From Pantoea anthophila (GTDB taxonomy: Bacteria > Pseudomonadota > Gammaproteobacteria > Enterobacterales > Enterobacteriaceae): DNA of 64,000 nt. Of the stretch, positions 8,603 to 17,841 are shown in pieces; the stretch's first letter is position 1, and each line of letters starts with the position of its first letter. The stretch is taken from contig NZ_VHIZ01000066.1 of NCBI RefSeq assembly GCF_006494375.1, forward strand, positions 1 to 64,000. The letters are read 5' to 3'. The notes under the pieces are model-generated. The model made no database searches. It had not been told where the DNA came from and saw only the letters and a list, made by a program, of their open reading frames with translations. The translations under genes and the position numbers were made by a program.

Positions 8603-10453
8603 ATGCCTAAGTACCGTTCCGCCACCACCACCCACGGCCGTAATATGGCGGGTGCCCGTGCCTTATGGCGCGCGACAGGAATGACCGATGACGATTTCGG
8701 TAAGCCGATTATCGCTGTGGTTAACTCATTCACCCAATTTGTCCCGGGCCACGTTCACCTGCGTGACCTTGGTAAACTGGTCGCCGAGCAGATCGAAGCA
8801 TCAGGCGGTGTGGCTAAAGAGTTCAACACGATCGCGGTGGATGACGGTATTGCCATGGGTCATGGCGGCATGCTGTATTCACTGCCTTCGCGCGAACTGA
8901 TTGCTGACTCGGTCGAGTACATGGTGAACGCACACTGCGCCGACGCCATGGTCTGTATCTCCAACTGCGACAAAATCACGCCGGGGATGCTGATGGCGTC
9001 ACTGCGCCTCAATATCCCGGTGATCTTCGTTTCAGGCGGACCGATGGAAGCCGGTAAAACCAAGCTTTCTGACCAGATTATCAAACTGGATCTGGTGGAT
9101 GCGATGATTCAGGGCGCCAACCCGAACGTCAGCGACGCCGACAGTGAGCAGATCGAACGCTCTGCCTGTCCGACCTGCGGCTCCTGCTCCGGCATGTTTA
9201 CCGCGAACTCAATGAACTGCCTGACCGAAGCACTCGGCCTGTCGCAGCCAGGCAACGGCTCCCTGCTGGCCACCCACGCCGATCGTAAAGAGCTGTTCAT
9301 CAACGCCGGTAAGCGCATCGTCAGCCTGACCAAACGTTACTATGAACAGGATGACGTCAACGTGCTGCCGCGGAGCATCGCCAACAAGGCCGCTTTCGAA
9401 AACGCCATGACGCTGGATATCGCCATGGGCGGTTCCACTAACACCGTACTGCACCTGCTGGCAGCCGCGCAGGAAGGCGATATCGACTTCAATATCTCTG
9501 ACATCGATCGCCTGTCACGCAAAGTGCCTCAGCTCTGTAAAGTCGCGCCAAGTACCCCGAAATACCACATGGAAGATGTGCATCGCGCGGGTGGTGTTTA
9601 CGCGATTCTCGGCGAGCTGGATCGCGCAGGTCTGTTCGACAGCAGCGCCCGAAATATCCTGCAGCAGACGATGCGTGAAACGCTGGATCAGTATGACATC
9701 ATGCTGACCAGCGATCAGGCGGTAAAAGAGATGTTCCGTGCCGGTCCGGCAGGCATCCGTACCACCCAGGCATTCTCGCAGAGCTGCCGCTGGGACACGC
9801 TGGATGATGACCGTGCTGAAGGCTGTATCCGTACCCGCGAAAACGCCTATTCGCAGGATGGTGGTCTGGCCGTACTCTACGGCAACATCGCAGAAGATGG
9901 CTGTATCGTTAAAACCGCAGGCGTAGACAAAGAGATCCTGACCTTCACCGGCCCGGCTAAAGTCTACGAAAGTCAGGATGATGCTGTTGAAGCGATCCTG
10001 GGCGGCAAAGTGGTGGCGGGCGACGTGGTCGTGATCCGCTACGAAGGGCCAAAAGGCGGGCCGGGTATGCAGGAGATGCTTTATCCGACCACCTATCTGA
10101 AATCGATGGGACTGGGCAAAAGCTGCGCCCTGATCACCGACGGTCGTTTCTCTGGTGGCACCTCTGGTCTCTCTATCGGTCATGCCTCACCTGAAGCGGC
10201 AAACGGCGGCACCATTGCGCTGGTGAAAGATGGCGACACCATTGAGATCGACATCCCGAACCGCGGCATCAGACTTGCCGTGCCGGATAATGAACTGCAC
10301 GCCCGCCGTGAAGAGCAGCAGGCACGTGGCGATGCGGCCTATACGCCGATCAATCGTCAGCGTGAAGTCTCGTTCGCGCTGCGTGCTTACGCCTCACTTG
10401 CGACCAGTGCTGATAAAGGCGCTGTCCGCGATAAGAGCAAGCTGGGAGGCTGA
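8603..10453 (+). CDS. ilvD: Dihydroxy-acid dehydratase IlvD
   Basis: Iron-sulfur dehydratase that converts 2,3-dihydroxy-3-methyl-butanoate and -pentanoate into 2-oxo acids, the third step of valine and isoleucine synthesis. The 616 residues equal E. coli IlvD. Expected cluster and metal ligands are present: C122 in CISNCDKITPGM, and C189-C195 in CPTCGSCSGMF. The ATG follows TGGAG at a normal distance. The gene stops 2 nt before ilvA, consistent with one transcript and coupled translation. Confidence 0.97.
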   Translation: MPKYRSATTTHGRNMAGARALWRATGMTDDDFGKPIIAVVNSFTQFVPGHVHLRDLGKLVAEQIEASGGVAKEFNTIAVDDGIAMGHGGMLYSLPSRELIADSVEYMVNAHCADAMVCISNCDKITPGMLMASLRLNIPVIFVSGGPMEAGKTKLSDQIIKLDLVDAMIQGANPNVSDADSEQIERSACPTCGSCSGMFTANSMNCLTEALGLSQPGNGSLLATHADRKELFINAGKRIVSLTKRYYEQDDVNVLPRSIANKAAFENAMTLDIAMGGSTNTVLHLLAAAQEGDIDFNISDIDRLSRKVPQLCKVAPSTPKYHMEDVHRAGGVYAILGELDRAGLFDSSARNILQQTMRETLDQYDIMLTSDQAVKEMFRAGPAGIRTTQAFSQSCRWDTLDDDRAEGCIRTRENAYSQDGGLAVLYGNIAEDGCIVKTAGVDKEILTFTGPAKVYESQDDAVEAILGGKVVAGDVVVIRYEGPKGGPGMQEMLYPTTYLKSMGLGKSCALITDGRFSGGTSGLSIGHASPEAANGGTIALVKDGDTIEIDIPNRGIRLAVPDNELHARREEQQARGDAAYTPINRQREVSFALRAYASLATSADKGAVRDKSKLGG

Positions 10454-10455
10454 CC

Positions 10456-12003
10456 ATGGCCGAGTCTCAACCGCTACCCGACGCACCCTGCGGCGCCGAG
10501 TATTTGCGCGCAGTGTTGCGTTCACCGGTGTACGAAGTCGCACAGGTAACGCCGCTGCAGAAGATGGAAAAAATCTCATCGCGTCTTGGCAACACCATTC
10601 TGGTGAAGCGGGAAGATCGCCAGCCGGTGCACAGCTTCAAGCTGCGCGGTGCTTACGCGATGATTGCCGGCCTGAACGAAGAGCAGAAAGCGCGCGGCGT
10701 GGTAACGGCCTCCGCCGGTAACCATGCACAGGGCGTGGCGCTCTCCGCTAGCAAGCTGGGCATTAAGTCACTGATCGTGATGCCGCTGGCGACAGCCGAT
10801 ATCAAGGTAGATGCGGTGCGCGCGTTTGGCGGTGAGGCTTACCTGTTTGGTGCCAACTTTGATGAGGCGAAAGCCAAAGCGATCGAACTGTCGGAACAGC
10901 GCGGCTACACCTTTGTGCCACCGTTTGACCATCCGGCAGTGATTGCCGGACAGGGCACGCTGGCGATGGAGCTGCTGCAGCAGGATGCTCATCTGGATCG
11001 GGTCTTTGTCCCGGTTGGCGGGGGCGGTCTGGCAGCCGGTGTGGCGGTGCTGATTAAACAGCTGATGCCGCAAATCAAAGTGATTGCGGTGGAGTCAGAA
11101 GATTCAGCCTGTCTGAAGGCGGCGCTGGAGGCAGGGCATCCGGTCGATCTGCCCCGCGTCGGGCTGTTTGCCGAAGGCGTGGCGGTGAAGCGTATCGGCA
11201 GCGAAACCTTCCGGCTCTGTCAGGCCTACATCGATGACATCATCACCGTCGACAGCGATGCCATCTGCGCAGCAATGAAGGACCTGTTCGAAGATGTCCG
11301 TGCCGTGGCGGAGCCTTCCGGGGCGCTGGCGCTGGCGGGCATGAAGAAGTATATCCAGCAGCATGAGATCAAAGGCGAACGGCTGGCGCATGTCTTATCC
11401 GGGGCCAACGTCAATTTTCACGGCCTGCGATATGTCTCTGAGCGCTGCGAGCTGGGCGAACAGCGAGAGGCGCTGCTGGCTGTGACAATCCCGGAACAGC
11501 AGGGGAGCTTTTTACGCTTCTGCCAGACGCTGGGCGGACGTGCCATCACGGAGTTCAACTACCGCTACGCTGACGCAGATAAAGCCTGCATCTTTGTTGG
11601 TGTCAGGCTGACCCGTGGCGTCGAGGAGCGCAGCGAGATTATCAGCGAACTGACCCACGGCGGCTATCAGGTGGTCGATCTCTCTGATGATGAAATGGCA
11701 AAGCTGCACGTGCGTTACATGGTGGGCGGACGACCTTCCAAACCGCTGCGTGAACGGCTTTTCAGCTTTGAATTTCCGGAGGCACCCGGTGCGTTGCTGA
11801 AGTTTCTGCAGACGCTTGGCACGCACTGGAATATCTCGCTGTTTCACTACCGCAGCCACGGCACTGACTATGGCCGCGTGCTGGCGGCCTTTGAACTGGG
11901 CAGCGATGAGCCGCGTTTCGAAGAGCATCTCACCGATCTGGGCTATGACTTTCATGATGAAAGCCAGAACCCGGCGTTCCGCTTCTTCCTGTCAGGCAGC
12001 TGA
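10456..12003 (+). CDS. ilvA: Threonine deaminase (biosynthetic) IlvA
   Basis: PLP-dependent threonine ammonia-lyase producing 2-oxobutyrate, the committed step of isoleucine synthesis and the site of isoleucine feedback inhibition. The 515-residue product (E. coli 514) has a catalytic domain with PLP lysine K62 (VHSFKLRGAY) and the glycine-rich phosphate loop VGGGGLAAG. The C-terminal part (from about 330) carries the two ACT-like regulatory subdomains of the biosynthetic, as opposed to the catabolic, enzyme. The last gene of the operon, it abuts convergent ilvY with no intergenic base. Confidence 0.97.
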   Translation: MAESQPLPDAPCGAEYLRAVLRSPVYEVAQVTPLQKMEKISSRLGNTILVKREDRQPVHSFKLRGAYAMIAGLNEEQKARGVVTASAGNHAQGVALSASKLGIKSLIVMPLATADIKVDAVRAFGGEAYLFGANFDEAKAKAIELSEQRGYTFVPPFDHPAVIAGQGTLAMELLQQDAHLDRVFVPVGGGGLAAGVAVLIKQLMPQIKVIAVESEDSACLKAALEAGHPVDLPRVGLFAEGVAVKRIGSETFRLCQAYIDDIITVDSDAICAAMKDLFEDVRAVAEPSGALALAGMKKYIQQHEIKGERLAHVLSGANVNFHGLRYVSERCELGEQREALLAVTIPEQQGSFLRFCQTLGGRAITEFNYRYADADKACIFVGVRLTRGVEERSEIISELTHGGYQVVDLSDDEMAKLHVRYMVGGRPSKPLRERLFSFEFPEAPGALLKFLQTLGTHWNISLFHYRSHGTDYGRVLAAFELGSDEPRFEEHLTDLGYDFHDESQNPAFRFFLSGS

Positions 12004-12885
12004 TTACAGCTGGCTCCAGAAGGCACTGATCAGCGGCTCACCGAGCCGCTTTTTTTGTACGCAGATGCCGAGTTCAAACGGCGCGACCGATTCAACATTT
12101 TCCAGCATCATCACGCGGTTACGCACCGGTTCCGGGCTGTTTTCCAGCACCACATGCGGCAGCAACGCGATGCCGCATCCCAGCGCCACCATCGAGACAA
12201 TCGCTTCATGCCCCGACACCGTGGCGTAAATCAGCGGGTTAGGAATGCGATGGCGGCGGAACCAGAGATCGATACGCCGCCGTGCCGGGCCCTGGTCCGG
12301 CAGAATAAACGGAATCTGTGCCCAGTCTGGCTGTGGCTGTGTAGCCTGAGTGCGAACGGCACAGGGTAAGGCGGGCGCAATCAGGACCAGCGGGATCAGC
12401 CCCAGTGGCATAAAATCAATGCTGGCTGGCAGCGTTTCAGGGCGTCCGGCAATCGCCAGATCGGCATCACCGGAGTGAACTTTTTCCAGCGCATCTGCGG
12501 CATCGCCGGTATTCAGTTTAATTTCCACCTGCGGATGTTCGGCGCGAAAGCGGTCGAGGATAGGCGGCAGATGGCTGTAGGCCGCCGTTACCGAGCAGAA
12601 CAGCCGCAGCTCGCCGCTGAGTGACGGACCATTAAGATCCATGACATGACGCAGTTGCTGATACTGCAGCAGCGTCTGCTGGGCAAACTGACGCAGGCGT
12701 TCACCCGCCTCCGTCAGCGTGACGGTACGGTTATCACGCAGAAACAGCGCATGGCCGACATCCTCTTCAAGCCGCTGGATCTGGCGTGACAGCGTGGAAG
12801 GGCTGACGTGCATAGCACGCGCGCTGCGCCCGAAGTGGCAGCTTTCTGCCAGATGAAGAAACAGTTTCAGATCCCGTAAATCCAT
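12004..12885 (-). CDS. ilvY: LysR-type activator IlvY
   Basis: LysR-family regulator of 293 residues (E. coli IlvY 297). It activates ilvC when acetolactate or acetohydroxybutyrate accumulates and represses its own gene. The N-terminal helix-turn-helix is FGRSARAMHVSPSTLSRQIQRLEE, followed by the inducer-binding domain. It is divergent from ilvC across 161 bp holding two operator-like palindromes, as in E. coli. Its stop codon directly adjoins that of ilvA, so the two converging genes have no room for a terminator between them. Confidence 0.94.
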   Translation of the reverse strand: MDLRDLKLFLHLAESCHFGRSARAMHVSPSTLSRQIQRLEEDVGHALFLRDNRTVTLTEAGERLRQFAQQTLLQYQQLRHVMDLNGPSLSGELRLFCSVTAAYSHLPPILDRFRAEHPQVEIKLNTGDAADALEKVHSGDADLAIAGRPETLPASIDFMPLGLIPLVLIAPALPCAVRTQATQPQPDWAQIPFILPDQGPARRRIDLWFRRHRIPNPLIYATVSGHEAIVSMVALGCGIALLPHVVLENSPEPVRNRVMMLENVESVAPFELGICVQKKRLGEPLISAFWSQL

Positions 12886-12908
12886 GTGCGCGTCGCCTCT
12901 GGGTGGTG

Positions 12909-12923
12909 TTGCATTTATTGCAA
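12909..12923 (+). promoter_or_regulatory. IlvY operator 1 (candidate)
   Basis: TTGCATTTATTGCAA is a palindrome of the LysR T-N11-A class, lying 24 bp from the ilvY start. Its place near ilvY matches operator O1 of E. coli, where IlvY represses its own gene. Confidence 0.7.
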
Positions 12924-12929
12924 TGTGAC

Positions 12930-12974
12930 GTTGTTAATATATCAATTTAAGCAACAGAATTCCTGTCATATGAT
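12930..12974 (+). promoter_or_regulatory. IlvY operator 2 and ilvC promoter (candidate)
   Basis: TTGTTAATATATCAA (12931-12945) is a second T-N11-A palindrome within a longer GTTG...CAAC symmetry (12930-12955). Its right side overlaps a weak -35 (TTTAAG, 12946-12951), spaced 17 bp from a -10 TATGAT (12969-12974). An activator site overlapping a poor -35 fits the known inducer-dependent IlvY mechanism at ilvC. Confidence 0.68.
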
Positions 12975-13046
12975 GGGGTCATTCGCGGCGCTGCATGACA
13001 CGCCGTTCCTGAACAAAAAAAGCAAACACAACTTACCGGAGTACCC

Positions 13047-14522
13047 ATGGCTAACTATTTCAACACACTGAATCTGCGCAATCAGCTGGCGCAATTAGGC
13101 AAATGTCGTTTCATGGCGCGCGATGAGTTCGCAGATGGTGCGAGTTTCCTGAAGGGCAAAAAAGTCGTTATCGTTGGCTGTGGCGCACAGGGCCTGAACC
13201 AGGGTCTGAACATGCGTGATTCCGGTCTGGATGTCGCCTATGCACTGCGTGCTGAAGCGATTGCTGAGAAACGCCCTTCATGGCGCAAAGCGACCGATAA
13301 CGGTTTCAAAGTGGGCACCTACGAAGAGCTGATCCCGCAGGCGGACCTGGTGGTAAACCTGACGCCAGACAAACAGCACTCTGCGGTGGTTCAGGCTGTT
13401 CAGCCGCTGATGAAAGATGGCGCTGCACTGGGCTACTCACACGGCTTCAACATCGTTGAAGTGGGCGAGAGCATTCGTAAAGATATCACCGTCGTCATGG
13501 TGGCACCGAAGTGTCCGGGTACAGAAGTGCGTGAAGAGTATAAGCGTGGCTTCGGTGTTCCGACCCTGATCGCTGTTCACCCGGAAAATGATCCAAAAGG
13601 CGAAGGCATGGCGATTGCTAAAGCCTGGGCAGCCGCAACCGGTGGCGATCGTGCTGGCGTACTGGAATCCTCTTTCGTGGCAGAGGTCAAATCTGACCTG
13701 ATGGGTGAGCAGACCATTCTGTGTGGCATGCTGCAGGCTGGTTCACTGCTCTGCTTCGACAAGCTGGTGGCGGAAGGTCATGACGCGGCTTATACCGAAA
13801 AACTGATTCAGTTCGGCTGGGAAACCATCACCGAATCGCTGAAGTTCGGCGGCATCACCCTGATGATGGATCGCCTCTCAAATCCGGCAAAAATCCGTGC
13901 ATACGCGCTGTCTGAGCAGCTGAAAACCATCATGGCTCCGCTGTTCCAGAAGCACATGGATGACATCATCTCAGGTGAATTCTCTTCCGGTATGATGGCC
14001 GACTGGGCGAACGACGACAAAAACCTGCTCACCTGGCGTGAAGAGACCGGTAAAACTGCGTTCGAAAATGCGCCGCAGTTTGAAGGTAAGATCGACGAGC
14101 AGGAGTACTACGACAAAGGTGTCGTTATGGTCGCTATGGTCAAAGCGGGCGTGGAGCTGGCGTTTGAAACCATGGTTGATGCGGGCATCATCGAAGAGTC
14201 TGCTTACTACGAATCCCTGCACGAGCTGCCGCTGATTGCTAACACCATTGCCCGTAAGCGTTTGTACGAAATGAACGTGGTTATCTCGGATACCGCCGAA
14301 TATGGTAACTACCTGTTCTCCTTCGCGGCTGTACCGCTGCTGAAAGAGTTCATGACCACGCTGCAGCCAGGCGACCTGGGTAAAGCCATTGAGGGAACGC
14401 AGGTAGACAACGCGCAGCTGCGTGACGTCAACGAAGCGGTTCGCCAGCATCCGATTGAAATCGTGGGCCGCAAACTGCGTGGCTACATGACCGACATGAA
14501 GCGTATCGCTGTCGCAGGCTGA
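13047..14522 (+). CDS. ilvC: Ketol-acid reductoisomerase IlvC
   Basis: NADPH-dependent ketol-acid reductoisomerase, the second common step of valine and isoleucine synthesis. The product is 491 residues, the enterobacterial class II form with a duplicated C-terminal knotted domain. The Rossmann motif VGCGAQGLNQG lies at about residues 42-52. Metal-ligand regions are visible in DLMGEQTILCG (about 216-226) and the repeat IEESAYYESLHELPLI (about 380-395). It is transcribed alone, divergent from ilvY, and ends in a strong terminator. Confidence 0.97.
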   Translation: MANYFNTLNLRNQLAQLGKCRFMARDEFADGASFLKGKKVVIVGCGAQGLNQGLNMRDSGLDVAYALRAEAIAEKRPSWRKATDNGFKVGTYEELIPQADLVVNLTPDKQHSAVVQAVQPLMKDGAALGYSHGFNIVEVGESIRKDITVVMVAPKCPGTEVREEYKRGFGVPTLIAVHPENDPKGEGMAIAKAWAAATGGDRAGVLESSFVAEVKSDLMGEQTILCGMLQAGSLLCFDKLVAEGHDAAYTEKLIQFGWETITESLKFGGITLMMDRLSNPAKIRAYALSEQLKTIMAPLFQKHMDDIISGEFSSGMMADWANDDKNLLTWREETGKTAFENAPQFEGKIDEQEYYDKGVVMVAMVKAGVELAFETMVDAGIIEESAYYESLHELPLIANTIARKRLYEMNVVISDTAEYGNYLFSFAAVPLLKEFMTTLQPGDLGKAIEGTQVDNAQLRDVNEAVRQHPIEIVGRKLRGYMTDMKRIAVAG

Positions 14523-14549
14523 TAAGCGGCACCCCCGTTTTCAGCAAAA

Positions 14550-14575
14550 CAAACCCCGGCTTGCCGGGGTTTTTT
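14550..14575 (+). terminator. Terminator of ilvC
   Basis: AACCCCGGC-TT-GCCGGGGTT hairpin followed by TTTTT, 28 nt after the ilvC stop codon. Confidence 0.92.
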
Positions 14576-14927
14576 GTTTGGGAACACTGCCTGAGAAGTT
14601 CGCTGGTGGAATGGCGCCTGCACTGCCTGCTTCGCTATGAGACCGAGCCTGCACAGGCAACACGGTCAGATCGGAAAGGCGCTTAAGCCAATCCCTGGCC
14701 GCTCGGCCCGCGCGATTACGCACCTCATCCCTGAGGTGCGCCCGTAAACGGGCCAACGCGTTGCGTTGTTCAAAAACGCTCCCGGCGTTTTTATCCGGGC
14801 GGCGGGACGCTTTCCTCTTCTGACCGTGTTCCCTGTGCCCTTAAGCTTCTGCATTGCTGCCAGAATAACCCTGCCCATCAGCACGATGCAGGATCTTCAA
14901 ACAGACAGCCAATCAACTTAAAGCGAT
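14576..14927. other. Intergenic region without recognised gene
   Basis: GC-rich DNA with several short self-complementary segments, such as GCACCTCA...TGAGGTGC near 14720-14740 and CCGTAAACGG near 14741-14750. Short reading frames here have no ribosome-binding site or coding character. I see no gene. Confidence 0.5.
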
Positions 14928-15030
14928 GGGAGCATACGCCTGTAGTCAAAGCATAGCGGGCCAGGGATGGCCCGCGCTGAGCCCGCCAGGGATGGCGTCT
15001 TTTGCGTCTTTGCGGAGGGCGTATGCTCCC
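14928..15030. repeat. 103-bp element with perfect 13-bp terminal inverted repeats
   Basis: The ends GGGAGCATACGCC (14928-14940) and GGCGTATGCTCCC (15018-15030) are perfect reverse complements. Inside, CCAGGGATGG occurs twice as a direct repeat (14961-14970 and 14986-14995), each within a small hairpin context (GGGCC...GGCCC and CGCCAG...). The whole could fold into one long structure. It resembles an intergenic repeat or a miniature inverted-repeat element. No coding capacity is seen. Copy number elsewhere in the genome cannot be judged from this window. Confidence 0.75.
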
Positions 15031-15069
15031 TGAGCCAGTCGGCTAACCTCAAGGCGACACTTTAAACCC

Positions 15070-15094
15070 TGCGGAGTAGATGTATGCTCCCTGA
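15070..15094. repeat. Solo copy of the right end of the 103-bp element
   Basis: TGCGGAG followed 5 bp later by GTATGCTCCCTGA repeats the right end of the preceding element (TGCGGAG at 15011-15017 and GTATGCTCCCTGA at 15021-15033). This suggests a second, decayed or partial copy in the same orientation. Confidence 0.6.
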
Positions 15095-15121
15095 ACCTCC
15101 CTTTATTTACTAAACCCAACC

Positions 15122-15150
15122 CATAAAAAAACCCGGCATCTGCCGGGTTT
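15122..15150 (-). terminator. Terminator of yhjE (bidirectional)
   Basis: AAACCCGGCA and TGCCGGGTTT form a stem. On the minus strand it is followed by seven T, so it ends yhjE transcription 23 nt after its stop codon. Confidence 0.88.
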
Positions 15151-15172
15151 TACTGACTTTCATCCCACCGGA

Positions 15173-16504
15173 CTACACGTCATACAGCGTCTGGTGACGC
15201 GTCTCTTTACAGGCGAGCAACGCAATCAGTGTCAGCACCGCCATCGACGCCAGATAGAACCCTACCGCCTGTAAGCCATAACTGGCATTCAGCCAGGTCG
15301 CGATGTAAGGCGCAACCGAGGCACCCAGAATCGAGGAGAGATTGTAGGAGAACGAGGCACCGGTATAACGCACTTCGGTCGGAAACAGCTCCGGCAGCAG
15401 TGCGCCCATCGGGCCAAACGTCAGCCCCATAATGCTCAGACCCAGCAGCAGGAACGCCATCACCAGCGCCTGTGAACCCGAACCGAGCATCGCCGGGAAC
15501 AGGAACGAAAACGCGATAATCATGAGCGTGATGGTAATCATGGTCTTGCGACGACCAAAGCGATCCGCCAGCACGCCCGCAATCGGCACCATCACGCCAA
15601 AGCCAATGACCGCCAGCATCAGCATCCACAGCATACTGTTACGCGGAATGCCCAGACCCGCTGGCGCTGGCGTGGTGCCGTAACTCATTGAATAGACCGT
15701 CATGATATAGAACAGCGTATAGGTCGCCAGCATGATAAAGGTGCCGAGAATGGTGGCAGTCAGGTGCCTGCTCAGCAGCGCCGCAATCGGCACCCGAACC
15801 TGCTTCTGCTCTTTCTGCACTTTGGCAAACACCGGACTTTCATGCAGCGAAACGCGCACATAGAGGCCAATCAGCACCAGTACGGCAGAGAGAATGAAGG
15901 GAACGCGCCAGCCCCACTGCATAAACTGCTCGTCAGTCAGCAGCCATGAGAGCAGCAGAAAGGTGCCGTTAGCAAAGAAAAAGCCGATCGGCGCGCCCAA
16001 CTGCGGGAAGGAGCCATAGAGCGCACGCTTCTTCGCCGGAGCGTTTTCCGTTGCCAGCAGCGCTGCGCCACCCCATTCGCCGCCCAGGCCCAGCCCCTGA
16101 CCAAAACGCGCCAGCGCCAGCAGCAGCGGCGCCATCACACCAATGGTTTCATAGCCCGGCAGCAGGCCAATCACCACGGTGGAGATCCCCATGGTCAGCA
16201 GCGAGGCAACCAGGGTGGCCTTACGGCCCACGCGGTCGCCAAAGTGACCAAACAGGGCAGAGCCAATCGGACGCGCAATAAAGGCGATAGCGAAGGTGGC
16301 GAGCGACTGTAGCGTGGCGACGGTGGCATCACCCTGCGGGAAGAAAATATGGGGAAAAACAATCACCGCAGCCGTGGCATAAATATAAAAGTCGAAGAAT
16401 TCGATGGCCGTGCCGACCAGTGAGGCTATCACCACTTTACTGCGTGAGTTAACCGGTGCGGGGTCCTGCTGTTTGTCGAGTGTGTCTGAGAGGGAGGCTT
16501 GCAT
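15173..16504 (-). CDS. yhjE: MHS-family major facilitator transporter YhjE
   Basis: Inner-membrane transporter of the metabolite:H+ symporter branch of the major facilitator superfamily, 443 residues with 12 predicted membrane segments. The N-terminal half is almost the same as E. coli YhjE (440 residues), including SLIGTAIEFFDFYIYATAAV-like residues 33-52 and the loop motif GHFGDRVGRKATL. The physiological substrate of YhjE is not established; relatives carry organic acids, shikimate or betaine. It lies downstream of yhjD on the same strand, as in the E. coli yhjC-yhjD-yhjE cluster. The ribosome-binding site is weak. Confidence 0.9.
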   Translation of the reverse strand: MQASLSDTLDKQQDPAPVNSRSKVVIASLVGTAIEFFDFYIYATAAVIVFPHIFFPQGDATVATLQSLATFAIAFIARPIGSALFGHFGDRVGRKATLVASLLTMGISTVVIGLLPGYETIGVMAPLLLALARFGQGLGLGGEWGGAALLATENAPAKKRALYGSFPQLGAPIGFFFANGTFLLLSWLLTDEQFMQWGWRVPFILSAVLVLIGLYVRVSLHESPVFAKVQKEQKQVRVPIAALLSRHLTATILGTFIMLATYTLFYIMTVYSMSYGTTPAPAGLGIPRNSMLWMLMLAVIGFGVMVPIAGVLADRFGRRKTMITITLMIIAFSFLFPAMLGSGSQALVMAFLLLGLSIMGLTFGPMGALLPELFPTEVRYTGASFSYNLSSILGASVAPYIATWLNASYGLQAVGFYLASMAVLTLIALLACKETRHQTLYDV

Positions 16505-16776
16505 AACTGTTTCTTATTTGTAAATACAGACAAAGAATCTTACGCACCTGACTGAGCGCATTCAATGGCGAAAACCCGCGCCGCGCCTGGCTTCAGCGGG
16601 CAAAAAGAGGATAATTTCTGTGGTGCGGCGAATGCCGGGTGATACCGGGGTAAACCGGACGATATCTGGCGGGATACTCTGTGAAAGGGCTAAATAAAAG
16701 TGACCCCTCAGATATTCATCCTGTTATCTGAATAAAAAATAGCCGAGGGGAGGTGTTTTCCGCTGTTGTTAACAGA

Positions 16777-17796
16777 TCAGGACGTTTTGCGTCGTGCTGC
16801 GCTGCCCGCTTCAGGCATCTGCGGATCGTCTTTATATTTAGCTGTGGCGATCCATGCCGCACAGAACAGCGTCAGACGGGCGAAGAAGTAGAAGAACGCC
16901 ATCAGGCCGAGCACGGAACCAAAGGCTGCTCCTGAAGGGGAGGTTGCCAGCTTTGGCAGAGTCAGCGTCATGACAAACTTGATCACCTCAAAACCGATGG
17001 CCGCCAGCAGCGTCCCGCGGAACAGCGCCTTCTTGCGTGGCTTATGTCGTGGCAGGATCCAGAAAATCCAGAGAAACAGCAGGTAGTTAGCCAGCACAGA
17101 AATCGAGGTGGCGATAATGGTCATCGCAGGCCGCAGCCAGTCGATGCCATCCAGCCCCAGGGCGCTCACGATGGTCGCCTGGGCAGACCCCGCCACTGAG
17201 GTCAGCGAAAGCGTAATGATCAGGGCCAGCATCAGGCCGGTCAGTGACAGGAAATCGCGGATGTAGCGTTTCCAGATCTTCTCCTGGTCATCAGGATTGC
17301 GTTCCCAGACGTCGCGCGACTGGGCACGAATGGCTTCCCGCAGATTCCCCATCCAGTTCAGACCGGAATAGAGCGCCAGCAGTAAACCGGAGATCCCCAC
17401 CGTGGCGCGCTGCTGAATGGCGGTATTCACCGTATTTTTCAGCGTGGTCGCCAGCGTCGGGTCGCTGATGCTGCTGACGATTTTATTGATGATATCGGTC
17501 AGCAGATCCGGATTGGAGGCGAGTACAAAACCCACGGCGGCAAACGACACCATCAGAATCGGGATCAGCGATAAAAATGAGAAATAGGTAATGGCCGCAC
17601 CAAACTGGCTGCCTAGCCGGTCGTTAAAGCGCTCAAGGGCACGGATAAAATGCGCCACCGCCGGAATGGCCTGAAACCAGGCGGCAAAACGCGACACGCG
17701 GACAATCGACTGGTCCACGGTTTGATTGCCGGTTTTAATGTCGATAAGCGGTTTCTCTGGCTGTGTATCCTGCGAATGTTCCTGCTTGTCTGTCAT
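16777..17796 (-). CDS. yhjD: YhjD, YihY/BrkB-family inner-membrane protein
   Basis: A 339-residue integral membrane protein of the YihY/BrkB family. It matches E. coli YhjD closely from residue 40 on (IRALERFNDRLGSQFGAAITYFSFLSLIPI); the hydrophilic N-terminal 40 residues differ. Around six hydrophobic segments are visible. In E. coli a point mutation in yhjD lets cells survive with truncated lipid A precursor, which led to the proposal that it can take part in lipid IVA export; its normal role is unknown. It precedes yhjE by 272 bp on the same strand. Confidence 0.9.
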   Translation of the reverse strand: MTDKQEHSQDTQPEKPLIDIKTGNQTVDQSIVRVSRFAAWFQAIPAVAHFIRALERFNDRLGSQFGAAITYFSFLSLIPILMVSFAAVGFVLASNPDLLTDIINKIVSSISDPTLATTLKNTVNTAIQQRATVGISGLLLALYSGLNWMGNLREAIRAQSRDVWERNPDDQEKIWKRYIRDFLSLTGLMLALIITLSLTSVAGSAQATIVSALGLDGIDWLRPAMTIIATSISVLANYLLFLWIFWILPRHKPRKKALFRGTLLAAIGFEVIKFVMTLTLPKLATSPSGAAFGSVLGLMAFFYFFARLTLFCAAWIATAKYKDDPQMPEAGSAARRKTS

Positions 17797-17841
17797 AGAC
17801 CTTCACTGTCCTGTTTGTCATTAAAATCAGAGTATAGTCGC

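Noticed and set aside
14541..14884. Overlapping 71- and 72-codon minus-strand frames after ilvC
   Set aside because: They run through the ilvC terminator and low-complexity intergenic DNA without ribosome-binding sites or homology.
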